This document shows positions 12,154-24,639 of a stretch of DNA of 64,000 nucleotides, in pieces. The notes under the pieces were generated by a model that was not told the origin of the DNA, did no database searches, and saw only the letters and a program-made list of their open reading frames with translations. Position numbers and translations under genes: made by a program. The stretch comes from Acorus gramineus (lineage: Eukaryota; Streptophyta; Magnoliopsida; Acorales; Acoraceae). Within the stretch, counting starts at the first letter, position 1; the number at the start of each line of letters is the position of its first letter. The stretch lies in assembly GCA_030737835.1 (NCBI GenBank), contig CM060847.1, positions 7,836,584 to 7,900,583 of the forward strand. Reading direction: 5' to 3'.

Positions 12154-13106
12154 GAGAAATGTAGTAATTTGCTACTCGATTCCATTACTGAATATCGAAT
12201 TATAAATTCTGGACAGGATGGGGGGGGGGGGGGGTTAAGGAGGGGATACATAAAGGAAAGCAGAAAAAGATATGGATTATGGTTCAAAGACAAGCCCGTC
12301 ACGGGAACACCTCCCAGGTAGAAGAGGGTTCTAACCCAAGAGATATCGATCACTGCCTGTCACACCTCATGCACCATCAGATAACCGTTATGAATCGATA
12401 TTTTCCGCGTCCGTGCGAGGCCTCGACCCCATTCTAACACACTAGTGAGAAACATATCCCATGTGTTCTCAAGATATGGCCTTGTTCCTTTAAAAATAGC
12501 CTCGTTGCGCGTTCTCCATATCGCCCACGCCTCTGCTGGTACGATGATTTGCAACATCGTCTCTGTCAAGCCATCTCCTGGCGCTCCTTTCTTCGGCCGT
12601 CAGGGGTCCAGATTCCTCTGCTCGGTCCAGGTCTTGGATCATTTGCTTCAGTCCCAGCACCTTGTCCCGCTTGGTCGCCCGCACCGCCTGGCTCCATTCT
12701 CTCAACACCTTTTTTAGACGCTTCAGTTTAAAGGCGATCTTCCGTGCACCTCTAAGGCCGTCCACATTCCCACTCCATGAGTTTCTGATCAGACCCTCCA
12801 CTCCTTCGATCTCGCACCACCATGCTTCGAATCGGAATGGGGCCTTTGTATTTCGCCCTTGATTTGCGTGCAGAGCAGGGGAATATGGTCTGATGTCGAT
12901 CTTGTGAGTCCCTGAACAAAGCAGCCAGGAAACCGCTCTTCCCACTCACCATCAATGAGGATACGGTCCAAGTGTGCCAAGGCAGGCTGATTCTTGAGGT
13001 TGCTCCATGTGAAGTTGTGATTTGTGATTGAGAGATCCAGGAGGCATTCTTCCTCGATCCATTCCGAAAAGATTGTCATGGCGGTAGACACCGCACCCGC
13101 CCAATT
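12140..13106 (-). pseudogene. Internally deleted L1-type LINE retrotransposon
   Basis: Read on the minus strand, 13091 to about 12790 encodes the end of an apurinic-type endonuclease domain (FTWSNLKNQPALAHLDRIL, then TSDHIPLL). In a shifted frame, 12860 to about 12590 gives the linker between endonuclease and reverse transcriptase (motifs HANQGRNTKAPFRFEAWW and LREWSQAVR). A further frame, 12569-12360, gives the C-terminal zinc-finger region (AWAIWRTRNEAIFKG). The reverse transcriptase itself is missing, so a large internal deletion joins the two sides near 12580. There are at least two frameshifts. The 3' untranslated part probably continues to the G-run at 12220. The outer limits are uncertain because no target duplication is clear. 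Confidence 0.75.
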
Positions 13107-13107
13107 A

Positions 13108-13190
13108 AAAGGTATAATTATTATATATATATAAATATGGATAACCCGTATTTGTATTCAAAGGTATAATTATTATATATATATATAGTT
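13108..13190. repeat. Short direct repeat, period 52 bp
   Basis: The motif AAAGGTATAATTATTATATA starts at 13108 and again at 13160, at the upstream edge of the LINE remnant. It may be an old tandem duplication. I could not show it to be the LINE target site. Confidence 0.6.
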
Positions 13191-16100
13191 TATTTACGCT
13201 GGAAAATTAAAAAAACATGTTTCGTTTTCATAAATATAAAGAACCTAGTATAGTCATCTTACAAAGGGAGGTGAGTTGTTGAATGTTGTATGCTTGTTGA
13301 ACAAGGCAAGGGGGTTGGGGAAGGGGGGGGGAGGGGATGAATCATGAATGGGAGACAACCTGTGCTGCTGCTGGTGGTGGATGCTACAGTTGGAGCTTTT
13401 TTCATGGGGTCATGAATTTTATATTATTATAAGGCTTTTGGGGTTACTAAGGAAGTTGTGACGTTTTTGAGTGAGTAGCACTGTTTCGTAATAAAGGCAT
13501 GGCTGACGTTTTTGACTCTGCTACCCGGCTTAAATTTGACTGTTTCGTTGAAGAAGTGTGATGGGCGGGTTTCATCGGAGATTAATAGATTTTAAGGTTA
13601 AGTTATTTTAATTTAAAAAATAAAAAATTTATTAATTTTATTTTTTTATCTGTATTTTTTAAAATTGGAATACGTGTCTCTATTTTTTATTTCAATTATT
13701 TTATATAATAATGATTCATAGCCCCATTTTATAAGCCCGATATAAATCTTATAACATAGAACAAGTGTTAATACATATTTTATCATTTCTGTCTTTTTCT
13801 ATAGTCACTTAGGTTGATGTGGCATGAGTTTTTAAATTTTTTTAAAGGATCAAATCCCACGATTTATGGCATCTTCTCTCTTTTGTTTTATAAGATGAAA
13901 AAAATAGAATTTGTATTAAATTTACAGCTTCTTTTTCTTCTCCACTTGCATCTTCTTTTTCCTTCTCCACTTAAAACAAAATTTGTATTTAAGTTACATT
14001 TCTTATTTTGCATTTGTTTTAAGTTTTCATTATTGAATTTGATGCAAATGTTAAATCCATTTTCGGATCCATTTAATTTTCATTATTTCAAAGATTTATT
14101 ACTTGTTTGCTGCGGAAAAAAACTTTTTGATTGTCCCATGGAAACTGATTTGGTTAAAAAAAGCTTTTATCATGGCAAAAAATCTCCTTTTCTTCCAAAA
14201 AAATTTAAGAATTCGTTTTTTTCATATAGGAGTACGTTTTTTTGGAACTCTCCTTAAAAAATAAATAAGCAACATTTGGTCCGGCCTTTATTACAATTTG
14301 TTCTTAGATGTGGCGTTTGATCTTAATTATTTTATATTGGCTTGGGTTGTGTAACATTTGAAAATTAGTTACATTTCAAACTATTATTTTAAACTTATAT
14401 ACATTATTTTTCAAAAGTTAGTAACATGTTATTCTAATATAAACATGCATTTTATCTAAAAGTCAGTTACATTTGTATAATGTAACTGACTTTTAATTGT
14501 TATATATAACAAAAGTCAGTTACATTTACAAATGTAACTGAGCTTTAATGCAATTTATTATTGAAATTAAGTTACATTTTATAAATGTAACTGATTTTTA
14601 TTCTGAACTCTTGTTTTATATCGTGATTTGTGTTTTATTTCTGCATTCATTGAAAAAAAACTTTGCATCCATTGCAAATATTTTGTCTGATGATTGTAAT
14701 TAAATAATTATCAAATTCACAACAACATTTAAAAAAACATTTATTATTCTTTATCACCATCGTTTTCTAATTGAATAAGAGGTTGCAAATAAATATTCCA
14801 TCTTTTTAAGTGTTTTTTAATAAACGGATTTTTTTTAATGAATTCGTTTTTATCATGGCAAAAAATCTCCTTTTCTTCCAAAAAAATTTAAGAATTCGTT
14901 TTTTTCATATAGTAGTCTGTTTTTTTCACTTAGGTTGACTTGTTTTTTTTTAAAAAGTGGGGATGGGTTTAATGAGAGAGGAAAATGTGGGATTTAAATG
15001 AGGATAATATTGTATTTTATTTTTTTAATATTTTTTAAAAGTCAAACAAATAACCAATGAGGGAGTGACACCTCATGGGGCTTGCTTGTTAATGAAGCTT
15101 AAATAATGGAACCTCTGTAGCAAGACTCTTTTTTATATCAAATGAGATAAGTTGTTCTCTTTTCCTACTTATCATCACAATTACCTCTTATTCCATCACT
15201 TATCCCCTTGTCAAACCAGCCCGATATGTTCATATTGTATGTAGTCTATCCACAGTTCTCATTGATTTTTTTAATTTTTTTAAATATATACTCGTTCATT
15301 AAAATATTTATTATTTAATTTAAAAAATAAAATATACATTAAGATATATTATTATATTTAAAAAATAAAAAATAATTTTCTTGGTACGCTACAACATACA
15401 AACTATGGATGCCCTAATGAGAATCCAACCTACCGCATTCAACGCTATACTCTAAATATGTCACTTTAAATATGTCGTATATGTTCTTAATTACCAAAAA
15501 AAAAGCATATATATTATTGAAAATGAGTTATAAAATAAAAATGTATTTGTGATAGGAATTTTATTGTTGCAATCTCAAGAAGATGCACACGTGTCTCACG
15601 TGTTGTTTGGGTAAAAGTAATAAAGGGAGGGCTAGCTCTAACAACTGAAAATCAAAAAAAAAAAGGACAATAATTAGGGAAAGAATGAAAGAGAGAAGAG
15701 AGAGGAGAGAGAGAGAGGAAGGTGGCAAAGGGTAGAGGAGGGCAGGCGGTGGGGCGCGGGTGGAGGAGGGCGGGGGCTGGACCAGAGAGAGACCTCGTTA
15801 TCGTGGGTGGCTAACGGGGATTGATCCACGAAGCAGGGCTTGAAACATTAGGTTCGTTTGTGTAGAGACATAAATTAAAGTGTTGATATAGACAGTCTAT
15901 TTTTATAGTCCGTTTTACAGTCATACATTATAACATAATATATACTGCATTATCATAGTGTATACTGCACTATCATAGTATATACTGCATTCTATTTTTT
16001 TTATTTTTTTATTATGAAAAAAATACACTAATGCATCTCAGTATATACTTAATTTCATATAATAACATGTACTTCAAATGGTGAATGTATAATTTTATAG

Positions 16101-16640
16101 AAAAAAAAAAAACGGGATGAACTGTAATTGAGACTACGTGCATCTTTTTCTCATAAATTATTCTGAAATTTATACCTATTTCAAGAATAAATAATTTTAT
16201 CAGTGTAATAATACTATTTAAAAAATATTATATGAGAAAAAACTCATCGTAATATTTATTTAATAAAAATTTTAATAATAAATTAAACACATTATTCTTT
16301 TTTTTTAAATAGAGTAACGATGAAATTATATTAGATCAGGTGATTTCATATGTTGGAAAATGTCTTTGAGTGTGAAACATCTGCAACATCCATTCCTAAA
16401 TTTCACTAATATTATTATATAAAATATAAGTTAAATTTATATATCTCGATTAAAAAATATAAATGTTTAATTTGATACTTCATTTGATAATGATAATGCG
16501 TTTTCTGGTCACTAAAATTTTTTCAAAAAACATTTCAGTTAGCGTGATTTTAATTCTAGACCAAAATTACCAAATGTGCCATGAGAAACCCTAAAAAGAA
16601 AAAAGAGGAGTGAAGGAGACGTTCTTCCCCAATCCAACAA
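13191..16640. other. AT-rich intergenic region with inverted and direct repeats
   Basis: No gene is supported. The 147-codon open frame at 13814-14257 is Phe/Leu/Lys-rich, typical of chance translation of T-rich DNA. Notable contents are three TTACATT hairpins (14457-14600), a 64 bp direct repeat (14165 and 14847), a GA-rich tract (15680-15725), and an AT-rich element at about 15885-16140 with repeated TATACTGCA motifs. Confidence 0.5.
14457..14600. repeat. Three successive hairpins with TCAGTTACATT arms
   Basis: Palindromes at 14457-14494, 14510-14546 and 14564-14600 each have arms of the form (GTCA)GTTACATT then AATGTAAC(TGAC). They are spaced about 54 bp apart. A weaker half-site, TTAGTTACATTTC, precedes them at 14366. 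Confidence 0.8.
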
Positions 16641-16648
16641 CTGATCAA

Positions 16649-16671
16649 TCTCTCTCTCTCTCTCTCTCTCT
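16649..16671 (+). repeat. CT microsatellite in the YbaK-gene leader
   Basis: A (TC)n run of about 23 nt ends 20 bp before the ATG at 16692, in the probable 5' UTR. CT-rich leaders are common in plants; length variation here could affect expression. Confidence 0.85.
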
Positions 16672-16691
16672 TCTCCTCTCGAATTTGCGAG

Positions 16692-19600
16692 ATGGGATAC
16701 ACGAAAGACCAATTGCTCACTCGTCTTCAGGTTTCCTCCATCAATCAATTCATTTTGTGTTTTTTGTTTTGATTAAAATGTGATAACCCAATTTGAATCT
16801 CTAAACAGGATCTCCAGATCGATTTCGGTCGCTATGATCATCCGACGGTGATGACGGTCGAGGCTCAGGTTACCATTTTTTTATTTCAATTACGTTTGAG
16901 ACCTTTATTGGGGATGAAAATAAAATTCTTTCTTTTTTTTTTTTGAACTTTTTTTCCAGGCAAAGTATGTTGGGCATTTGGGAGGTGGACTGAGCAAGAA
17001 CCTATTTCTTAAGGTGAATCGATGGGGCTAAAAAAGATTCCATTTTGTTTGGTTGGGATTTATTGATTGATCTAAATATTCTTGTGACCAGGACAAGAAG
17101 CATAGGTTTTATGTTATCTCTGCTTTGGCGAGTACTAATGTGGATTTGAAAGGTATAAATGGACGACTCAGTGAATTTTTATGTTATTAAATTTGGGTAC
17201 ATGTTTATTGAAATGTGTTTTGAATGCTTATGGTTTTGGGTCAATCTGCGTAGTTTTATCTCAACGACTCGGGTTGGGGAAAGGGGGCTTGCGGATGGCT
17301 CCTGAAGAAGCTTTGCAGGAAATACTTAAGGTAGGTTTTCGATTATGTGTGAGGACGGGGTTGTTTGGATGTAAGGGTTGTTAATCATATTTATTCATGT
17401 AGATAATATGTGTAACTTGCCCCTCTATTATTACCTTAGACTGCAATTCCCAGTAGTTTGCATTAAAAATATTCTTATTCATGAAATTCAATAACCGCTG
17501 GTATTGGCAAAGCAATCTTATTATCATTACTATTATTTTCGATGAAAATCGGAAAAATAAGTGTGTTCTGTTGAAAGCATAAATAACTTCTCCCTTTGAC
17601 CACTTTTATATTTATTTATCCTCCTCTTTCCAAAAACAAGCAGCCAAAGAGCTTATGACCACATCAATTGATTGTTGTCGTCTTAAGATACAACGCTAAT
17701 CTTCTGCTCTGGCTTGAGGATGATGTGATTTCTGTGAATTTGTAGCAAAATAATCAGAATTTTTTAATCCACGAGGAAGCAAGCCTTTAGGAGAGTAGCA
17801 TGAACTCTTTTTTTTTTTTTTTCTTTTATTTGATAAGCCCAAACATGTGGTTTAGGTAGCCACATATTTCCTTTCTTATGAACGAACAAATATAGTTAAG
17901 AATCAATGGATATTATACATGATGGAAGACCAATAATCGGAGACCTTTACCAAATGATTAATCAAGCTCAAATGGACTGTCTTCCTTATGACCTCTCAAT
18001 TCCCATTGCTTTTTTCATTGCCCTTTCGTCTTTTGTTTTTGTTGTTTTTTCATTGCCCTTTTCTTTGATTTGCTTCTACTTTTTTTTGGGCTTTCGCCTT
18101 TATTAATATAATGGTGCTTGCCTTCCGTTTAAATAAAAAAAAATCCCATTGCTTTTTTTCCTTTCACATTTGACTTTGCCATCTATTATGCCCAATCTAT
18201 TATGCTCATTTAATAGGATTGGTGGCACCACCTTTCTTTTTTTAAAAAAGAAAAAGATAAAAGAAAAACTGAAACTATGGCCTATGGTTCAGTTTATCAC
18301 TAATTTGGAAAGGCTAATATAGAGGGCGAGTGTTTTCAATTTTGGATTCAAGCACTTGAAAAAGCTTAGGACTTTAGCAGCCATCTGACAGATTCAGTTT
18401 TGCACAAACCAATAGTGCCATTTTGAATAAAATGAATCACATCCTTATATTTTGAACTTTTGTCAGAAACTTATTAACGACTGTAATTCGTTGGTTTGAA
18501 ATTATACCTTTGATTTTCTTCCTGGCATATCATAGTGTTATGTGTTATTTTGTGATGGATGACGCAATGATTTAATCTTGTGTTACTTCCTCGTTGCATT
18601 GTTGTTTACCATGTCAATACCTCCTGTAATGATTTATATTAATGTCTCTTTATTGCATCATGTTATTACTTAAGAGAATCACTTTGTTGGCTTGCTAGGT
18701 TCCGCTTGGATGTGTCACTCCTTTTGCCCTGGTTAATGAATCGGCACGGTATGTGGACACACACAGTTTTTTCCTTGCCAATCTAATTTGTGTATTATTT
18801 AATTCACTCTATTTCTTTCATTAATCTATTCTGTTCACATTCATGGAGTTTTTTTATAGATAGTTCCATACTCATTTTCTTAGAAATTCTTTTGTTGTAG
18901 TTAAAATTCCCCTGAGATTTACAGGATCTTCATACTTAATCCTTGCACTCAACTCATATTCCTCGAAGATTGGATCCCATGCTACTAGGCATTGATCCAG
19001 GCATGTAACAAAAATGTTGTCAATTTGCTAGGGACTTGAACCCAGAACTAGTAGAGCCAACAAAATCCTACCTAGCGGAGAGATACTTGGAGCGGTAGCA
19101 AAACAACATCTCTTTTTTCTTTCCACAGGGACCAGGATATTGGATCTTCACTAACCAAGCAGAGAAACAATCCTGCATCTTCTTGATCATCTTTATAACT
19201 TTGTCCATTTACACAGATCAATATGCATCATCCCCATTACAGGAGGCATTTCCATGGCCTTCGGAAACTATAATAGCTAGTAATCATCTTATACTTGTAA
19301 TTTCTTCTTTGGGTGATTTTACAACTTCCACAATATTTTCTTTTATGCTAATTAAATGCTATTTTTAAAGTGGAGTTATAATGTTCCCTACAGTCCCTAC
19401 TTTCTAATGATAAGTTTACTTTCAAATATTTTTCTTAGATGCTATTTCTATATGGAAACTGCTTCTTACACTGGCAAGTGAAAGTGGTTAGCCTGGATAT
19501 GTGACTGAGATATCCCGTATGGGTACACATTAACAAGAGAGTCCTTGGATATTGGCTCGCTGTTATGTGGTTATACAAGTGTGGCACATAATTCAATAGT

Positions 19601-22498
19601 TTTATGAAATTGGTTGGGCTCATGTATCACTATCCATTTACTTCTTGATGTTACTTATTTTGTGTGTGATTCTGTAAAATTAATCTTCCCTTTTGTTTTT
19701 TTTGGCTCTCGAGATTTTTGTGGTTACTGTGTATGAATGGCAGTCTGCTGATTTATTGTTTCTGTTTTGTTCGCATTTGTGAGGCTTAGTGGCCACTTGT
19801 TCTTTCACCTACTGTTTTCTTCTTGTTCCTAATCAAAGGCTGATTACTTTTAGAATGGTTATGTTCTTTCCTCTACTTTATTGGTGCTCACTGTGCACTC
19901 CTTTCTTGCTCTAAGATCACACATGTGACCTATGCTTGACATCGGAATATCATTTACGCAATCATTTATGTTTTCTCTCATTTTAATAGTAGAAATGCTT
20001 AAATTCTGTCACTGTTTGCATGTTTCCTACCATATATAACTTGAACCCTGCAAATGAAAATACATTCTCTTGTTAAAATTCAAATTAGATAATTCAGAAT
20101 CTGTTATGGTTGGTTAATAATTAATATAGATTACATTTTTGAACATTATGTTTGGTTTCTTTAAAAAGTTCATGGTTTTCACAAGTTCTACTTATGTTCA
20201 TGAAGAGATGTTTCCCTATTATTGGATCAAGGATTCAAGAATCAGAAATTTTGCTTTTTCCATCCACTCTCGAATGATGTGACCATCTGTAAGTGAAAAA
20301 TCTTCTTTACTCTATATTTCTTTCTTTTTCCGTCATCATTTTCTTTTAATATTCTCAGTCTAATATTTGGGTTTCATGCCTTTAAACATAGCTGTGCCCA
20401 TATGCATAGAAGTTTATGTTTTTTCTTGATGTTGATTCAGTAGCATGTATTAATATTAAATATATGATAAGTGAAGCTACTTTAATAAGGTTTTCATTTT
20501 TTTATAAAAAGGTAGTCTGCCCTGTTCATCTTCATATCTTGTAACATATTTTTTTTAGTTCACCAGACCAGCACACGCTCATTTGTAAGAACTTTTTATC
20601 AAAAACTGTTGTATTTATCTGAATGCTACAACTGAATCTGGGTTTGTCATATGACTTGAACTAGACTTACTGTACATTATACCTTTTTTTAATCAGTGCT
20701 CAGAGAATGCAAATTCTGAGTGCTTCCATTTGGTGTGGCACAATGTAGAAGGTCGGGTAGTCTTGTGAACAACAAAAGGATTTGGGTGATAGAACTCAAT
20801 CAAGAGAGAGAAAGGAAGAATGGTTCTGCCAATAAAAGTGTGGGTGTTATGATTATATGGTTCAATGGTTCACTTTAATTGATATGTATGTGCAAGATGA
20901 AAGGGGTTGAAGAAGATCGCTCCTACTTAAGATAACCATTACGTTTTCTTACCATGTAATTGTTGTAGTAGATAGCAGAGCAAGCTTATAATTTGAACAA
21001 GGATATGAAATTCTCTTGAGATACTAATTTTATGTAAACTAATATAATGGTTTTGGCAGTTTTTTCTTTTGTCGTGGACCTTATTCAATCTTTCATTACC
21101 ATTGAGTTTCTACAGAATATGGAGCTCCCAACCTGGTACCTGAATCTTGATACTTCATAGTTTTTTTTCAGTGTAAATTGTACTATTGTACCTTTTTCAA
21201 ACTTACCGTTCAATCTATGCCCTAGTTATCTAAACTTAAACCATTTCCTTTATTTCAAATTCAATAACAAGTGTGTAATCCTGTATTCTTGTTCTATTAA
21301 ACTTATATAAATAAATTGCATATAGTGGATTTTGTCATTCTAATTTCCCAGTTAATTCGTCAAAAATTCTGCAGTCCCACTAATCCCACTGTTTTGCTTT
21401 GCGTTTTCTATTGTCGCTTATCCATGATTGCCTGTCTTGTACCAGCACTCAGTGCCCATGATCTTGACAAATTTCTTACTTCAATTGGAAGACAATCATC
21501 TTATGTCGACCTGGAGGTGAAATTTTATTGATGTGATAGTTTCTTTTAATCTTAGTATGAAATAATTTTAGTAACTATTATTTTTTATGAACAGGCCACT
21601 CCTTTGGTAGGGAAAGATCAACCGCCTGATCTCGCTAATCTTGTGCCATCAAGTGCACCTGTCCTGCCTAATACACAGGAGAAAGAAATCCCTGTTCAGA
21701 TTCCTATTCAGAACCATGTTCCTGTAGAAAAATCAACCAACCACAAGGGTAATATTCACAATATCATCATTTTTGGACTTGTAGTTGGTTGCAAGCGTTT
21801 GAGGACATGAAAACTGCATAGTTCAAATGAATTCGGATGCCTGAATTCTAGAAATGCTGGTTTACTTATTTTCTATCATGCTTTTGTAACTCTGCTGGAC
21901 ATATGTGCATCACTTGCAAGCCTTTCATTCTTTAGTTGGCTCATTTTTGGCATATGTAGGAGCTGTGAAGCAATCTGATCACTCAAAAGGGAAAATTGAT
22001 AAGCCACAGAACATGATTGATCCTCTGGCCTCCCTTACTGATGTCAGAAAGTTAGTTGAAGAGATCATAGATAAAACTTCTGCAGCTGTTCTGTCAGAGG
22101 TACAAATCTGCCTCAATCCATGGCTTCTAATATGAGTCTTCTTCTTTTTTTAGGTTTGGGTGTGTGTGTGTGTTGGGGGGGGGGGGGGGGGGGATGGAGT
22201 TGTTATTGTTGTGCTGATGGTAGCCTCAAATGCCAATTCAGTTAAACAAGGAGTCTATTCAACAACAAAAAGAACAGCTTGGACCAGCAGTGCTGGATGG
22301 TGTCAAAAAACGGATCAGCTTGGATATGGAGAATTTAATGGTTCAAATCATTTGCATATCTTATTAATTGAAGTTCTCCATTTCTCTTTGTGAGATTTGC
22401 ATAAATGGATTGGCATTCCTTTACAGATGAGTTTCAAGAACGCGGCATACACTCAAGGTTTTCATTCAGGAATTCAGAGCCTGCCCTTGCGCAAGTAG
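16692..22498 (+). CDS. YbaK/prolyl-tRNA synthetase-associated (ProX-type) editing-domain protein
   Basis: Twelve exons: 16692-16730, 16809-16868, 16960-17013, 17092-17152, 17254-17330, 18699-18748, 20206-20288, 21446-21516, 21595-21748, 21960-22099, 22242-22340 and 22427-22498. They total 960 nt and encode 319 residues. Residues 1 to about 165 are the YbaK/ProX domain (MGYTKDQLLTRL, GGGLSKNLFLKDKKHRFYV, LGLGKGGLRMAPEEAL, VPLGCVTPFALVN, FKNQKFCFFHPLSND). Bacterial relatives hydrolyse mischarged aminoacyl-tRNA such as Ala-tRNA(Pro); a tRNA proofreading role in plants is inferred from this. A linker and a plant C-terminal extension follow, with a charged helix (DVRKLVEEIIDKTSAAVLSE) and the end GIQSLPLRK. 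The exon 7 acceptor (ATGAAG|AGATG) has a weak pyrimidine tract but keeps frame and alignment. It probably corresponds to Arabidopsis At1g44835. Confidence 0.88.
18001..18158 (+). mobile_element. 5'-truncated retroposon tail with target-site duplication
   Basis: A 128 bp insert (18016-18143), ending in an A-rich tail (AAATAAAAAAAAA), lies between two copies of the 15 bp TCCCATTGCTTTTTT (18001-18015 and 18144-18158). The layout is that of target-primed reverse transcription of a LINE or SINE 3' end. It lies in intron 6 of the YbaK gene, outside any exon, on the same strand as the gene. Confidence 0.8.
22173..22193 (+). repeat. 21-base G run in YbaK intron 10
   Basis: An uninterrupted run of 21 G follows a (TG)n tract. 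It lies between exons 10 and 11, about 50 nt before exon 11. Length is likely to vary and is prone to sequencing error. It could form a G-quadruplex in the transcript. Confidence 0.85.
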
Positions 22499-24639
22499 GA
22501 TGGCTATTATTGTCACATTAATGGGTAAACACAAATCCTGAAGAATCAATATTTTTCCTAAGAAATTTATTGTCATCATTTAGAATCCTCTCCGGTGTTG
22601 TTTTTTTTTCCATGATCTGTTTTAGCTTTTTTTTGTGTGGGCAAGCAATTCAGAACAAGGAGAAATTGAGTGAGCCCTATGGCATTGTCAGATGGTAACA
22701 GGTTTGAAATATAAAGCATTACATGTTCAAGCTTCAAAACCTGGCTTGAGAAGTAAGGTCTGAGAATTTCGAGATCCATTCATGGAATGAATTCATTTGA
22801 ATTCTTGAAGCAGTCTTTGGCCATATAGCTTTTTAAACTTTGGTGAATGTGTTCATTTTGAAGGTTATTATTTTCTATGCTTTGTTTAAAACTGTAAGTC
22901 TTAATTACATCATTGAATTTGAAGCACCAATATCGAGAGGCTTGTTTAAGTCCATATATTAATTTTCTTAATATGCATATTAGATGCTACTTATCTTCTT
23001 GTGAGAAATTTTAAGGTTGATTCATATACATCATCTCATAAAACAAACTTTTTATTTTATTTATTTTTAATGAAGATCGCCACATGGTATCTGTCATTTG
23101 CTGGAACCTAATTATAATTCCCTATTTCTCATAAATCAAACATCATGTGATTCAGATCAGACTTATTTTTCAGGTCCCTATCATAATGCCTAATTTATGC
23201 TTTGAATACCTTGCAATCATGACCATCTCCCTTTTTTGTTATGGGAAATTCTATATCCTTTTGGATAGAGAATTAAGTTATTTGAGGTTTATGACTATTT
23301 AGTATATAGATAAGGAATAAATGATTTTTTGTTTGGTTGTGTTTTTTCTTATCCCAATTGAGAAATGCAATAATAAAATTTTTGTTGCTTGATTAACTAT
23401 GAATAAATTGTGGATAAAATGTAAATAAGGTGTGGATAAAAATTTATAAAAAAAGTGAAAAAATGATTTAACTTGTGAGCTCTCTTATTTATTAGAGATA
23501 ATGACAATTGATTTGATAATGAGGTTCACATATTCAAATGGGTTGAATAATTTAAATCTGGAGGGTAGCAAGAATAATAATATCATTTTATATTAATTTT
23601 GATATACAAATTTTCATTTATTTTAGTTTTTTAAACAGCATATCACTATTCCACCTTAATTTCATTTATTTCAACCTTAATTCCGGATTTTGCTCGTATT
23701 TGTTTTTGTTTGACTGATAATCATTTCATCAAATGAATAGTCTATGATAAATGAATCCATTAGCATTAAAAAAAAAAAGAGGATCTAAGCCATCGACTTA
23801 TGTTAGTCAAATATTCAAAAAAAATAATTGTATTTAAACATTTAAAAATTATGATAATATATATATTGTAAAATTATATATGTTCGCACTATAATTTTAT
23901 AAGATATTTGAAGCAGATGAAATCTTATTTTTAATTTTCCATTTCTCTAATGTCACCTAATCGTCCAAAGTCCTGTCCACAAACAAAACAAAATTATCTG
24001 AATTCAATTATTTATGATTTAAGAATAAGAAAAATAAGACATTCGATCCTTCCTTTCAGTCTTAACTCAGGATTGTTTTTTGTTGTTTATTTTTTTTGGT
24101 GGTTCGGGGGGGGGGGGGGTTCGGTCATTTTATATATGTGTAGATAGTAGAAACTGGACTATATTATAGCATAGCATGCACAAGTATAACAATCATATAT
24201 ATATTTAAGCACCATTACATTAAATTCCTCCAAAAGAAATACTTGAATACAATGTTATCAATTACAATGAGCTTCCTGGGAACATTTGGATTCCCACAAG
24301 CGCTCTTTTAATAAATGAAGATTCAATTAAGATCAAAATAAATCTCACGCATAACACAATACAAAAGACCCAACAATAAAAAAAATACAATAGACCACTA
24401 AAAGATGGGTTACACGGGCATTTTCCTCTACATATACGCAAAAACAATGTACACTCCGTGATCGGGCACACGCCAAGTCCAAGCCACCATTTCACAAATG
24501 AGATTCGTCTCTCCAAGACGTGTGTTTTGGTGGCATCTGCTGCCCTAGAAAAAGCTTCTTGGCATTGCGTAGAAAGAGAGCTCAAACAATTCCATTTGCT
24601 CCAAAACTTGCATTGTAGTATTCTACCTCTCATTACTAC
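22499..24639. other. Convergent intergenic region between the YbaK and MAPKKK genes
   Basis: It holds the 3' UTRs of both genes, which converge. A degenerate element at about 23230-23540 is related to 5960-6240. A 14-base G run sits at 24106-24119. No reading frame is convincing. Confidence 0.5.

Noticed and set aside
13814..14257. 147-codon open frame
   Set aside because: Phe/Leu/Lys-rich translation of T-rich DNA with no domain; part of its DNA is a repeat.
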